NCBI RefSeq assembly: GCF_030732845.1
Contig: NZ_JASHKA010000015.1
Location: 91,525-155,524, forward strand
DNA: 64,000 nucleotides
DNA from: Roseibium sp. MMSF_3544
GTDB taxonomy: Bacteria > Pseudomonadota > Alphaproteobacteria > Rhizobiales > Stappiaceae
Direction: 5' to 3'
In this document: positions 25,569 to 34,702 of the stretch, piece after piece
Layout: every line of letters starts with the position of its first letter
Numbering within the stretch: the first letter of the stretch is position 1
Made by a program: the position numbers and the translations under genes
Notes under the pieces: model-generated
What the model was told of the DNA's origin: nothing
Seen by the model: the letters and a program-made list of their open reading frames with translations, nothing else
The model's database searches: none

Positions 25569-26789
25569 ATGAAACGCTTCGCTTTGGCTGTTGTTGTCCT
25601 CTTGGCATTCCTGACACCAGGACTTGCTCAGGATCAGACACAGGAACCACAGCAGGCAGACCGTTCGGCGACGGGCGGTGCGCAGACGCTGGAAGACATC
25701 ATGAAGCGCCAGCGCGGAGAGAAAGTCGACAATGACTTCCGCAGCAACGCGACCGGTGATCCGGATTCGGCAGCTGGAATTTCCTCACAACTCGGCACAC
25801 TCGGCGGTGTCTCAGATCCGGAACTGTGGCGTGCGCTTCGCTTCGGATCCGCCGATATCAAGGTCTCGTCCGGCGGCAAGGAAGCCACCGTCCTGATGCA
25901 GGACGGCGGTATGCGCTGGCTTGAAATACGCAACGGGCCGTTGAAGATTTACGGTGCTTATCTTCTCGCCGGCACGCTCGCCTTCCTGGTCCTGTTCTAC
26001 CTGCTTCGCGGCAAGATCAGGATCGATGGGGACAAAACGGGCCGCACGATTACGCGCTTCAAGGCGGTCGAAAGGTTCGGGCACTGGCTGCTCGCAGGCA
26101 GTTTCATTCTGCTTGCGGTGACCGGCCTAATCGTATTGTTCGGCCGGATCGCAATCATTCCGCTGATCGGCAAAGACGCCTACGCACCGGTCGCACTGGC
26201 GTCGAAATGGGTCCACAACAACGTGTCCTGGGCGTTTATGCTGGGCCTCGTGATGGTGTTTGTCATGTGGGTGGTGCACAACATACCGAACAAGACGGAC
26301 CTGAAGTGGATTGCCGTCGGGGGCGGTTTGCTCAAGAAGGGCGTGCACCCACCGGCCAAGAAATTCAACTTCGGCCAGAAAATGATTTTCTGGGGGGTCA
26401 TCGTTCTCGGAGCATCAATTTCGGCGTCCGGCATCTCCCTTCTGTTCCCGTTCGAATTCCCGATGTTCGCAGCAACGTTCGAAGCACTGAACAATCTCGG
26501 CCTGCCGCAACTGGTTGGACTCGGTACACTGCCGACGGAACTCGCACCGCATGAGGAAATGCAGTACGCGCAGCTTTGGCACACGATCATTGCCTTTGTC
26601 ATGATCGCCATGATCCTTGCCCATATCTACATCGGCTCCGTTGGCATGGAGGGTGCCTATGACGCCATGGGGTCCGGCGAGGTTGAGCTGCAATGGGCGC
26701 GCGAACACCATGGCCTGTGGGTCAAGGAGGTTGAACAAGCCGAGCAAAAAACCCAAGCGCCTGACAAGAGCGCGGTTCCTGCCGAGTAG
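25569..26789 (+). CDS. fdhC: formate dehydrogenase cytochrome b (gamma) subunit
   Basis: About 406 residues. The start at ATG 25569 (GAGGAACCGGCA upstream) gives a signal peptide FALAVVVLLAFLTPGLAQ. A ~110-residue periplasmic stretch is followed by five hydrophobic segments, including YGAYLLAGTLAFLVLFYLL and ERFGHWLLAGSFILLAVTGL, with His residues for heme b (FGHW; WVVHNIP; LWHTIIAFVMIAMILAHIYIG). It passes electrons from FdhB to quinone. The long N-terminal periplasmic region is typical of alphaproteobacterial FdhC and longer than E. coli FdnI. Confidence 0.93.
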   Translation: MKRFALAVVVLLAFLTPGLAQDQTQEPQQADRSATGGAQTLEDIMKRQRGEKVDNDFRSNATGDPDSAAGISSQLGTLGGVSDPELWRALRFGSADIKVSSGGKEATVLMQDGGMRWLEIRNGPLKIYGAYLLAGTLAFLVLFYLLRGKIRIDGDKTGRTITRFKAVERFGHWLLAGSFILLAVTGLIVLFGRIAIIPLIGKDAYAPVALASKWVHNNVSWAFMLGLVMVFVMWVVHNIPNKTDLKWIAVGGGLLKKGVHPPAKKFNFGQKMIFWGVIVLGASISASGISLLFPFEFPMFAATFEALNNLGLPQLVGLGTLPTELAPHEEMQYAQLWHTIIAFVMIAMILAHIYIGSVGMEGAYDAMGSGEVELQWAREHHGLWVKEVEQAEQKTQAPDKSAVPAE

Positions 26790-26874
26790 GACCGGGCCGG
26801 TGACTATTGGCTTATATTTCGCTTCGGCGTCACTCCGGGCTGGCATAGCCTGGAGCCAGGAGCTGCTTGCGACA

Positions 26875-28248
26875 GTGTTCAGGAGCACGGGATCGAGCAA
26901 CAACCGGATCCCGTCGCTGCCTGTTCGGTTCGCGTTGATCGTTGTTCTGTCCTGTTCACCAGCCGGCCTCGCAGGTGCTGCAGACTTCCAAACCCTCAAG
27001 GGGCATGGCGGCCCGGTTATGGACATTACCGTCTCGCCGGAAGCAGGGCTTGTCGCCACAGCAAGTTTCGACAACGCCGTCGGGATCTGGGCGGGACGGA
27101 CGCCGCGCTGGCTCGATGGCCACGACGCAGCCGTGAAGGTGGTCAGGTTCGTTGACGAGAGCCGGGTCGTTTCCGCCGGCGACGACAATGCCATCATGCT
27201 CTGGAACCTCGACGACGGATCGGGAACGCGACTGGAGGGGCACACTGCCAAGGTGACGGGGCTCGCGGTCTCACCGGATGGCAGGACGATCGCAAGCGCG
27301 AGCTGGGACACCCGGATCGGGCTTTGGCCGGTGGATGGCGGAGAGCCCGTTTTTCTCTCCGGGCACACTGCGGGTGTGAACAAGGTCGCGTTTTCCGCTG
27401 ATGGCGCCTGGCTTTATTCCGCTTCGGTCGACGGCTCGATCAAACTCTGGGACCTTGTTCAGAAGTCTGAAAAGCGGGTGATTGAACGCAATGGGTTCGG
27501 CATCAACGTCATGGTGCTCGGTGGCGCAAACAGCAATGAAACCTGGGTGGCCTACGGTTCGCAGGACGGTGTCACCCGGATCGTCGATATCGAAAGTGGC
27601 GAACGGCTCCACGACTTCACGCTGGAACGGCGGCCGATACTTGCCATGGCGCTCAGCGCGGATGGTGAGTTGCTGGCGACAGGGGATGGTCACGGCTACA
27701 TCACCGTCTTCAACACTCAGAGCTGGACCATCGAGGCTGATTTCAAGGCTGCCCTGAAGGGCCCGATCTGGGCGCTTGCGTTTTCGAAAGATGCGGAAGT
27801 GCTTCATGCCGGTGGCATCGAGAACATCGTCTATTCCTGGCCGGTCGAGGATCTGGGAACGTTCGATCCGATGGCTCAGGAAACGCCTCAGTTTCTGCGC
27901 AAGCCCGAGGACATGTCCAATGGTGAACGGCAGTTCGCCCGCAAGTGCTCCATCTGTCATGCCTTGACGGCAGATGGAGGGCGCAAGGCGGGGCCGACGC
28001 TCTATGCTGTCTTCGGCAGACAGGCGGGAACGCTGCCGAATTATCCCTATTCGGAAACCTTGAGCGGATCTGATATCATCTGGACAGAGGAGACGATTGA
28101 CCAATTGTTTCTCGACGGTCCGGATCATTTTATTCCGGGGTCGAAGATGCCGATGCAGGTCATTGCCCGTCCGGAAGACCGGAGCGATCTGGTCGACTAC
28201 CTGAAAACGGCAACAACCGCCGGGAACAAGAGTGGAGAAACGCAATGA
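26875..28248 (+). CDS. exported WD40-repeat protein fused to cytochrome c
   Basis: Roughly 457 residues. Signal peptide (VRFALIVVLSCSPAGLAGAA), then about seven WD40-like blades (for example GGPVMDITVSPEAGLVATAS, AKVTGLAVSPDGRTIASASW), then a class I cytochrome c domain with CSICH and a distal Met (KMPMQVIARPEDRSDLVDYL). Periplasmic. The start is uncertain: GTG 26875 with AGGAG is used, while GTG 26800 and an overlap into fdhC are possible. It follows fdhC directly, so it probably accepts electrons or scaffolds the complex. Its C-terminal partner is a 42-residue membrane peptide translated from an overlapping ATGA. Confidence 0.85.
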   Translation: MFRSTGSSNNRIPSLPVRFALIVVLSCSPAGLAGAADFQTLKGHGGPVMDITVSPEAGLVATASFDNAVGIWAGRTPRWLDGHDAAVKVVRFVDESRVVSAGDDNAIMLWNLDDGSGTRLEGHTAKVTGLAVSPDGRTIASASWDTRIGLWPVDGGEPVFLSGHTAGVNKVAFSADGAWLYSASVDGSIKLWDLVQKSEKRVIERNGFGINVMVLGGANSNETWVAYGSQDGVTRIVDIESGERLHDFTLERRPILAMALSADGELLATGDGHGYITVFNTQSWTIEADFKAALKGPIWALAFSKDAEVLHAGGIENIVYSWPVEDLGTFDPMAQETPQFLRKPEDMSNGERQFARKCSICHALTADGGRKAGPTLYAVFGRQAGTLPNYPYSETLSGSDIIWTEETIDQLFLDGPDHFIPGSKMPMQVIARPEDRSDLVDYLKTATTAGNKSGETQ

Positions 28249-28373
28249 GAGCGATGCTTGCTGCCTTTGCTGCAATCGTGGTTATCTCGATTGGTGCCAG
28301 CGAGTTTTTGGATCGCGCTGGATTTTCCAGCGCCGAACAAGCCAGCAGTTCTTCCGTGAGACTGGGGGAGTAG
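28245..28373 (+). CDS. 42-residue membrane peptide
   Basis: Overlaps the stop of the WD40-cytochrome gene (ATGA). An N-terminal hydrophobic helix (MLAAFAAIVVISIGAS) is followed by a short polar tail. GGAGAAACGCA serves as ribosome site. The coupling argues that it is real. It could anchor or assemble the formate dehydrogenase/cytochrome complex; the family is not recognised. The next 104 bp contain no gene. Confidence 0.6.
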   Translation: MRAMLAAFAAIVVISIGASEFLDRAGFSSAEQASSSSVRLGE

Positions 28374-28477
28374 GCCTGTTGGCATCCGCACTGCGATGAC
28401 CGGCAACGGACCTTAAAATCGAGTCCAATTTTTTTATCGTCCGAACGGCACAGTGTTTATCAGCAATCTCCTGGGGC

Positions 28478-29521
28478 GTGCCCGTGTCCATTGCCGTACC
28501 GCTCTCACCCTTCGACATCGACGTAAAATGGCTGTCTGATGTGCTCTCAAGTCACGGCCACTACGGTCAGGTGACAGTCGAAACCCTTTCTGTCACCTCT
28601 TGCACCAAGTGGAATGTTGCAGATACCGCGTTTGTTGAAGCCGTATTCGACAATCCACCCCCCGACCTGCCATCGAGGTTTTTCCTGAAGATCAGGCAGG
28701 AGCCGGATCCGCTTTCGTCCATTTTTCCCGGCGAGCAGACGTTTTACGAAGACGCACCGAGCTCAGGTCTTCCGCTTGCGGCCTGTCTGGCTTCGCTGGT
28801 CGATCCATTCAGCGGTGCCACGTGCATCGTGCTTGAAGATCTTTCAACGACACATGTTGCGACGCCCTGGCCCCTGCCGCCAACGCTTGCACGCTGCCAT
28901 GCGGCGGTGCAGTCGCTAGCTGTGATACATGCGCATTGGGCTCAAGATGCAACAGATGCGCTCAACAAGCGCGAAGACGTTCTCGACCAATACGTGTCTG
29001 AGATGTTGCCGGCATTTCTGGATGCACTTGGAGACAGGCTTTCCGAGGATCGAGCCGCGCTATTGGTCAAAGTCTGCGATTTGATACCGTCGCTGAAAGC
29101 AACGCGGTACGAAAGCGGAGCGCCTGTCACCCGAATTCATGGTGACGCCCATTTCTGGAACGTCCTGTATCCAAGGGACGAGGCGGGCGGCAAAGCCATT
29201 CTGATCGACTGGGAAGACTGGCGGGTCGATTTTGCAGGGCTGGATCTGGCCCTGATGATTGCCATGCACTGGTATCCCCAACGCCGGGCCTTGCACGAAG
29301 CGGATCTGCTCAAGAGTTATCTTAGGGCCTATAACGCCTGTGCTTCCGAGGCCATCTCCTGGGATGCGTTCTGGCACGACTACCGGCTTGGCCACATCTG
29401 CAATGCGATCATACCGGTCTTCCAGCATGCTGCCGGCAGCAAACACGCCAGCTGGTGGTCGCATCTGGAACGATGGTTTCTTGCGTTCGAAGACCTGAAT
29501 TGCCGCGATTTCCTGGAGTGA
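28478..29521 (+). CDS. aminoglycoside phosphotransferase-like kinase
   Basis: 347 residues with the kinase-like APH/choline-kinase fold: Brenner motif TRIHGDAHFWNVLY and metal-binding IDWEDWRVDFAGLDLA. Starts at GTG 28478 (GGGG close upstream). Relatives phosphorylate small hydroxylated or amino compounds, and many act in metabolism rather than resistance. It sits between the formate dehydrogenase genes and the convergent tup genes and has no obvious link to either. The substrate is unknown. Confidence 0.8.
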   Translation: MPVSIAVPLSPFDIDVKWLSDVLSSHGHYGQVTVETLSVTSCTKWNVADTAFVEAVFDNPPPDLPSRFFLKIRQEPDPLSSIFPGEQTFYEDAPSSGLPLAACLASLVDPFSGATCIVLEDLSTTHVATPWPLPPTLARCHAAVQSLAVIHAHWAQDATDALNKREDVLDQYVSEMLPAFLDALGDRLSEDRAALLVKVCDLIPSLKATRYESGAPVTRIHGDAHFWNVLYPRDEAGGKAILIDWEDWRVDFAGLDLALMIAMHWYPQRRALHEADLLKSYLRAYNACASEAISWDAFWHDYRLGHICNAIIPVFQHAAGSKHASWWSHLERWFLAFEDLNCRDFLE

Positions 29522-29564
29522 ACCGCGGCACCAGTCGCCCAGCAAGCGCAGTGCCGATACCAGA

Positions 29565-30401
29565 TCAGCTCGGACCGCCATTCCCGTTCGGAAAGAACAA
29601 CTGCTGTCCGTCGATCTTGTAGTCGGCGATCGCATTCTGGCCTTCATTCGACAAGAGCCAGTCGACAAAGACCTGCCCTTCTTCGGACTTCACATGCGGG
29701 TGGGCCTTGGGGTTCACCAGAATGACGCCGTACTGGTTGAACATTCTTGGGTCGCCCTCAACCACGATCTCGTGATTGCCCTTGTTGCCGAAAGCAATCC
29801 ACGTGGCGCGATCGGTCAGAACATAGGCACCCATTCCGGTCCCGGTGTTCAGCGTGGCCCCCATGCCGGAACCCGTTTCGCGGTACCATTCGCCTGAGGC
29901 GGCCTGGGCGTCGATATCCGCGGCCTGCCAAAGCCGCAGCTCGGCTTTGTGCGTGCCACTGTCGTCTCCGCGCGAGGCGAAGGTTGCCTTGGCGCCGGCT
30001 ATTTTCTGCAAGGCGGCGACAACGTCACTCATACCCCTGACGCTTGCAGGATCTGCTGCCGGGCCAACAATGACAAAGTCGTTGTACATGACATCGGATC
30101 GGGAGACGCCAAAGCCGTCAGCAACGAATTTTTCTTCCGCCGGCTTGGAATGCACGAATAGCACATCGCCGTCGCCGTTGGTGGCATTGCGGATCGCCTG
30201 TCCGGTGCCAACGGCAACGACCCGGACCTCGATACCGGTTTTGTCGCGGAAGATCGGAAGGATGTGTTCGAACAACCCGGAATTCTGCGTCGAGGTCGTC
30301 GACTGAACGATGATGAACTTGTCGTCCGCCCTTGCAGTTTGAGCTGAAGTGGCGCACAGGAACGCGAGCAGAAGCGTTGCCAGAAATGTCCGTCTGTTCA
30401 A
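29565..30401 (-). CDS. tupA: TupA-like tungstate (or molybdate) ABC transporter binding protein
   Basis: 278 residues. Signal peptide TFLATLLLAFLCATSAQTARA; the oxyanion-binding start is VQSTTSTQNSGLFEHILPIF, with FASRGDDSGTHKAE and GMGATLNTGTGMGAYVLTDR as expected for TupA. It captures tungstate in the periplasm. The start is TTG (30401-30399) with GGGAG seven bases upstream; the TTGA overlaps the tupC stop. Last gene of tupB-tupC-tupA. A specificity difference between W and Mo cannot be settled from motifs. Confidence 0.9.
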   Translation of the reverse strand: MNRRTFLATLLLAFLCATSAQTARADDKFIIVQSTTSTQNSGLFEHILPIFRDKTGIEVRVVAVGTGQAIRNATNGDGDVLFVHSKPAEEKFVADGFGVSRSDVMYNDFVIVGPAADPASVRGMSDVVAALQKIAGAKATFASRGDDSGTHKAELRLWQAADIDAQAASGEWYRETGSGMGATLNTGTGMGAYVLTDRATWIAFGNKGNHEIVVEGDPRMFNQYGVILVNPKAHPHVKSEEGQVFVDWLLSNEGQNAIADYKIDGQQLFFPNGNGGPS

Positions 30402-31216
30402 GTGTTGCTCCCGGGATAGCTTGAAACGGAATGAAGATCAGGTCCGAGGTAAAGACGACCGTCGCGCCAGGCGCGTGCAGGCTCGCTGCGCGGCCTGTTG
30501 AGAACCTGATCGACCGGCCCGGTCTCAGCAATGCGACCGTCCTGAAGGAAAATCACATCCTCACCAAGGCGTTTTGCCTGGCCGGCGTCGTGGGTCACAA
30601 GCACGATCGTGATCCCTTGAGCGTTCGCTTCCAGAACCAGCTTTTCGATGGCGGCGGTCGATGCGGGATCGAGATTCGCCGTCGGCTCATCCAGAAACAG
30701 GAGGTCGGGCTCGCAGGCAAGTGCCCGCACCACGGCAAGACGCTGTTGTTCACCGCCGGACAGGACCCGTGCCGGACGATGCGCAAGATGAGACAGACCC
30801 GCGGAGGCGAGGGCTTGGTCGATCTTTTCTGCGCGTGGGCGTCCCTGCAGCCCTCTGACTGACAGCGCAAACTTGAGGTTGGCCAAAACGGAGCGGCGCA
30901 GCAGCACCGGGCGCTGGAACACCATCGCCTGCGCCCGCATGGTCTTCTTCGTCAAGGGACTGCCCTGCCAAAGGACCTCGCCCTCTTTCGGCTTGATCAA
31001 GCCGTGCATCAATCTCAGGAGCAGGCTCTTGCCGGCACCGTTCGGACCCATGATCAACGTGCGGGCACCGCGCCGGACCGACACATCGACCCCGTGCAGA
31101 AGTCTCTGTCCGCCTGCTTCAAAACCGAGGTTACGGGCTTCAAGGATCGGTTCACCAGTTGCGGTTCTGTGACAACTGGAGGGGGCTGCCGGCATGTCGA
31201 AAGCAAGATCACGCAT
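30398..31216 (-). CDS. tupC: TupC-like ABC transporter ATPase
   Basis: 272 residues. Walker A GPNGAGKS, signature LSGGEQQRLA, Walker B LLFLDEPTANLD and the H-loop VTHD are all present. Drives TupB-mediated oxyanion import. Overlaps tupB by 8 bp and tupA by 4 bp, so the three are translationally coupled. It is shorter than ModC and lacks a C-terminal TOBE/mop domain, consistent with the Tup rather than the Mod system. Confidence 0.93.
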   Translation of the reverse strand: MRDLAFDMPAAPSSCHRTATGEPILEARNLGFEAGGQRLLHGVDVSVRRGARTLIMGPNGAGKSLLLRLMHGLIKPKEGEVLWQGSPLTKKTMRAQAMVFQRPVLLRRSVLANLKFALSVRGLQGRPRAEKIDQALASAGLSHLAHRPARVLSGGEQQRLAVVRALACEPDLLFLDEPTANLDPASTAAIEKLVLEANAQGITIVLVTHDAGQAKRLGEDVIFLQDGRIAETGPVDQVLNRPRSEPARAWRDGRLYLGPDLHSVSSYPGSNT

Positions 31217-31925
31217 AGGCGGCCCTCACGGCAGTGGCCCGGATCGCCATGACGCAGGCGTTCACGGCAAAGGCGATCAAGAGTAGGATGACGCCAAGAG
31301 CGAGCGCGAGCTGGAGGTTCCCCTTGGATGTTTCCAGAGCAATGGTCGTGGTCATGACCCGGGTAACGTGGTTGATATTGCCGCCGACGATCAGAACGGC
31401 CCCGACCTCGGCAACCGCGCGCCCGAACCCCGCCAGCGCGACCGTCAGAAGGCTGTATCGGGCATCCCAGAGCAACGACACGAGCCGGTCAATCGCACCG
31501 ACGCCAAGCGAAGCAAACTGCTCCGCGTATTCCCGGTTCAGATCGTCAACAACCTGGCGCGTCAGCGCCGCGACGATGGGGGTCACGATAATCATCTGGG
31601 CAATGATCATGGCTGTCGGCGTATAGAGCAGACGGAGCGGGCCGAGCGGACCGGACGCGGACAGCAGCAGATAAACAACCAGACCGACCACCACGGGCGG
31701 CAAACCCATAAGGGCGTTCAGGCTGACGGCCAGAAAAGTGCGCCCCGGGAATTTGAAAACGCCGACTGCCGCGCCAAGCGGCAGTCCGATCAGACACGCG
31801 AAGAAGACAGCCGTCAGGGTGACGCGCATCGACAGCCCGATGATTTCCATGAGATCCGGATCGAGTGCGAAAACGAGGGCGAACGCCCCGCCCAGCACGC
31901 TCCAGAAACTGTCCATTCCTGTCAT
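31209..31925 (-). CDS. tupB: TupB-like ABC transporter permease
   Basis: About 238 residues, five to six helices. The permease coupling motif region reads EVGAVLIVGGNINHVTRVMTT, close to TupB/WtpB proteins. The start is set at ATG 31925 (GGGAGG just upstream; ATG 31916 is also possible); the longer ORF from 32018 adds a non-hydrophobic Arg-rich stretch. First gene of the tup operon; a promoter must lie in 31926-32126, which holds no other gene. Confidence 0.9.
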   Translation of the reverse strand: MTGMDSFWSVLGGAFALVFALDPDLMEIIGLSMRVTLTAVFFACLIGLPLGAAVGVFKFPGRTFLAVSLNALMGLPPVVVGLVVYLLLSASGPLGPLRLLYTPTAMIIAQMIIVTPIVAALTRQVVDDLNREYAEQFASLGVGAIDRLVSLLWDARYSLLTVALAGFGRAVAEVGAVLIVGGNINHVTRVMTTTIALETSKGNLQLALALGVILLLIAFAVNACVMAIRATAVRAAYA

Positions 31926-32126
31926 TCCTCCCAGTGTTGGGAAAAAATAACGTAAAATGCACAAAAAACCAAATCGTGGACGGGGCAACCTGCGACAAAA
32001 TTCGCCGCTGATTTTCACCTCCGGTCAAAAGCGGTGAAACTGCCAGTGATGCGTGAGGAACGCATTGGCTGGTTCAAGGGCAAATTCTGTCAGGAAATGC
32101 GGGAGACCGACGGTAAAGCTGCTGCC

Positions 32127-32507
32127 TTATTCAATGCCGCGCTCTTCAAGAACCTTCCTGGCAACGCGGAAGCATTCAAGCGCCTGCGGCACGCCGCAAT
32201 AGATCCCGACCACGTGGATGATTGCCTGGATTTCTTTTTTGGTGACGCCGTTGTTGAGAGCTCCCCGGCAATGGATTTCCCATTCCGTCATCTTGCCGAG
32301 TGCGCCAATCATCGCAAGGTTCATCATGGACCTGGTCTTGGCGTCGATCGTTTCGTCGCCCCAACCGAAGCCCCAGCACCAGGCGGTCATGGCTTCCTGG
32401 AATGGCAGCGTAAAATCATCCGCCTTGGCCAGGTTGTTCTCGACATACTCCGCGCCGAGCGTTGCCTTGCGCTGTTCCAGACCCTTTTCGAACAGATCCT
32501 GATCCAT
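32127..32507 (-). CDS. carboxymuconolactone decarboxylase (AhpD/PcaC-like) family protein
   Basis: 126 residues, helical CMD-fold protein resembling 4-carboxymuconolactone decarboxylase (DLFEKGLEQRKATLGAEYVE; RSMMNLAMIGALGKMTEWEIH; GVPQALECFRVAR). The AhpD redox pair CxxC is absent, so a peroxidase-partner role is unlikely. It is the last gene of the RpiR-Rieske operon, 3 bp after the aldehyde dehydrogenase. Its task in betaine-type catabolism is not obvious; a lactone decarboxylase or hydrolase role is possible. Confidence 0.82.
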   Translation of the reverse strand: MDQDLFEKGLEQRKATLGAEYVENNLAKADDFTLPFQEAMTAWCWGFGWGDETIDAKTRSMMNLAMIGALGKMTEWEIHCRGALNNGVTKKEIQAIIHVVGIYCGVPQALECFRVARKVLEERGIE

Positions 32508-32510
32508 CTC

Positions 32511-33962
32511 TTACCTCAGCTTGATCGCGACATTCTTGGTTTGAACGTAATTCAAGAGCGCTTCGCGTCCCTTTTCGCGACCGTAGCCGGATTTGCCGAA
32601 GCCGCCAAAGGGTGTTTCGACACCGCCTGCATACCATTCGTTGACGAAGACCTGCCCGGCGCGCAGCTTCTTCGAGGCACGCATGGCCCGGTCGATGTCG
32701 GATGTGAAGACACCGGCGACAAGTCCGTAAGGTGTGCCGTTTGCCATTTGAATTGCTTCGTCTTCCTGGCCGAATTTCAGAACCGAGAGGACAGGCCCGA
32801 AAACCTCGTCCCGGGCAATCGTCATTTCCGGGGAGACGCCGGTCATCACTGTCGGTTCCAGGAAAAACCCGGGCCGGTTCATGCGGTGACCGCCGGTTGC
32901 GATGCGGGCACCCTGGCGCTCTGCTTCAGACACCATTCCGGCAGCCCGCTGGCATTGTCCTTCGGATATCATTGCACCCATATTCGGGCCGAAGTCGGGG
33001 AAGTCGAGACCACTGCCGACGGTAAGACCCTCCGCCGCGGAAACGATCCCGTCAACGAGTTTGTCGTGGACAGCCTCGTGTACAATCACGCGGGACATGG
33101 CCGAACAGACCTGACCGGCATTGAAATAGATGCCCCAGCGGACGTCCGACAAGAAGCTGTCCAGATCGGCATCGTCGTAGACGATCGCTGCGGACTTGCC
33201 GCCAAGTTCGAGGACGCAGGGAACAACGTTCCGGGCAGCTGCGCTCGCGATCGAAATGCCTGTCGCAACGGACCCGGTAAAGACGATCTGGTTGACGCCG
33301 GGATGACTGGAAAGCGCAGCACCGGCGTCCTTGCCGAGGCCGCAGAGAACGTTCAACGCGCCCTTTGGAAGCCCGCAGGCAATCGCGGCATCGGCGAAGT
33401 AGCGGTTGGTCAGCGGATCGAGTTCAGGTGTTTTCACGACGACAGCGCATCCGACGGCCAAGGCGGCCGACAATGAACGGGCTGTCATTTCCATCGGGTA
33501 GTTCCAGGGAATGATCTGTGCGGAGACGCCGAAGGGTTCGTGGGTCGTAAAGTCAAAATATCCATCCCCAAGCGGGATCGACCGGCCTTCCATTGTTTCG
33601 GCCTGGTTGCCGTAATACTCGAAGTAACGGGCGGCACCCTCGATCTCAAGCCTGGCTTCCCAAAGCGGTTTGCCCGCCTCCCTCGTCAGGACGGGGGCAA
33701 TCTCGTCGATCCGATCGAGGATGTATTCACCCATCTTGCGCACAAGACGGCCGCGTTCGACGGGACGAAGTCCTGACCACGCTCCGCTGTCACTCAGCGT
33801 TTGCGCCGCCTTGACGGCCCGGTCGACATCGGCCTCGTCCGCAATCGCCTGGTCGGCGAGCCAGTCACCGGTTGCGGGGTCAAGAACCGGGTACCGACCA
33901 GCGCCACCCTCACAATAATCGCCGTCGATGAAGTTGTGCCAATAGGCCGGTATCTCGGTCAC
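32511..33962 (-). CDS. NAD-dependent aldehyde dehydrogenase (betaine-aldehyde type)
   Basis: 483 residues. Full family motif set: IPWNYPMEM, the turn FTGSVATG, LELGGKSAAIV, the catalytic FNAGQVCSAMSRV, and DEVFGPVLSV. The start is GTG 33962, whose GTGA overlaps the stop of the sulfotransferase-like gene; the extended ORF to 34127 lies over that gene. Likely oxidises an aldehyde released in the demethylation pathway; the neighbours suggest an amino- or betaine-aldehyde, and formaldehyde is less likely. Confidence 0.93.
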   Translation of the reverse strand: MTEIPAYWHNFIDGDYCEGGAGRYPVLDPATGDWLADQAIADEADVDRAVKAAQTLSDSGAWSGLRPVERGRLVRKMGEYILDRIDEIAPVLTREAGKPLWEARLEIEGAARYFEYYGNQAETMEGRSIPLGDGYFDFTTHEPFGVSAQIIPWNYPMEMTARSLSAALAVGCAVVVKTPELDPLTNRYFADAAIACGLPKGALNVLCGLGKDAGAALSSHPGVNQIVFTGSVATGISIASAAARNVVPCVLELGGKSAAIVYDDADLDSFLSDVRWGIYFNAGQVCSAMSRVIVHEAVHDKLVDGIVSAAEGLTVGSGLDFPDFGPNMGAMISEGQCQRAAGMVSEAERQGARIATGGHRMNRPGFFLEPTVMTGVSPEMTIARDEVFGPVLSVLKFGQEDEAIQMANGTPYGLVAGVFTSDIDRAMRASKKLRAGQVFVNEWYAGGVETPFGGFGKSGYGREKGREALLNYVQTKNVAIKLR

Positions 33963-34702
33963 TGTGGTCTGATCCTGCTGGAGTACAATCGGTCGTAATG
34001 AGGCTTCATGCGCCGGTAGACGTGGCGGACACGCTCGGGCGCGTCGGCAAGCTCGACATATTTTCGTTTTTGAGGCCGAAGTCCCGTGGAGTTTTTCAGA
34101 TTGGCGTGGAAAGACCCGCCGTCCCACCAGCTGTACTGTGCCGTATCGGCACCTGGTTCCCAGCTCAGCGCCTCTTCAATGAACGGGATGCCAACGGCGG
34201 CACAGAAAGCTTCAACCGTTTCGGCAGGCCGTTCCAGGAGATCTCCACTGTCGATCACCGGGGGTGAGGTGCCGTTCAGGGCCGACAACAGATCGAACAG
34301 CGCACGCTGCTCCGGAAATCCGACTTCGGCGGTGTCGAAATCGGGCCACTTGTCGTACATGGACGTGATCGTGAGGGCTGGATCCCGGATCAGGAAGGCA
34401 TGTGTGAAGTTGGACAGAAACTCCGCATCCCACATGTGGCTGATATAGTGGGGAAAGTCCTTCAGAAAGACCGGGCCTTTCTCGGCTCTTGCCCTGATGT
34501 CTTCCCAGACACTTTCCAATGTCAGCCCGGGCGTCGTCTTCTCGCCGGGTTGCCACCTCGGCCAAAGCGGCTCTTCCCCCTGATACCAGGCTTCTCCAAA
34601 CGGCTCGTGCAGACAGTCGAGATCACCACGCTGGCGCATCATCCATTCAAATGCCGTGGACGTTGAGCGGGGCACGGCCCACAGTGCAACAATCTTATGC
34701 AT
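33959..34702 (-). CDS. sulfotransferase-like P-loop protein
   Basis: About 247 residues. It starts at ATG 34702 with GGAG seven bases upstream. The N-terminus IVALWAVPRSTSTAFEWMM carries the 5'-PSB loop for PAPS seen in bacterial sulfotransferases, and AFLIRDPALTITSMY is the 3'-phosphate-binding PSB/RDP motif. It transfers a sulfuryl group or is a related nucleotide-binding protein. Overlaps the racemase-like gene by 8 bp and the aldehyde dehydrogenase by 4 bp, so it is a true member of the operon. This is an unusual activity in a catabolic cluster. Confidence 0.82.
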   Translation of the reverse strand: MHKIVALWAVPRSTSTAFEWMMRQRGDLDCLHEPFGEAWYQGEEPLWPRWQPGEKTTPGLTLESVWEDIRARAEKGPVFLKDFPHYISHMWDAEFLSNFTHAFLIRDPALTITSMYDKWPDFDTAEVGFPEQRALFDLLSALNGTSPPVIDSGDLLERPAETVEAFCAAVGIPFIEEALSWEPGADTAQYSWWDGGSFHANLKNSTGLRPQKRKYVELADAPERVRHVYRRMKPHYDRLYSSRIRPQ

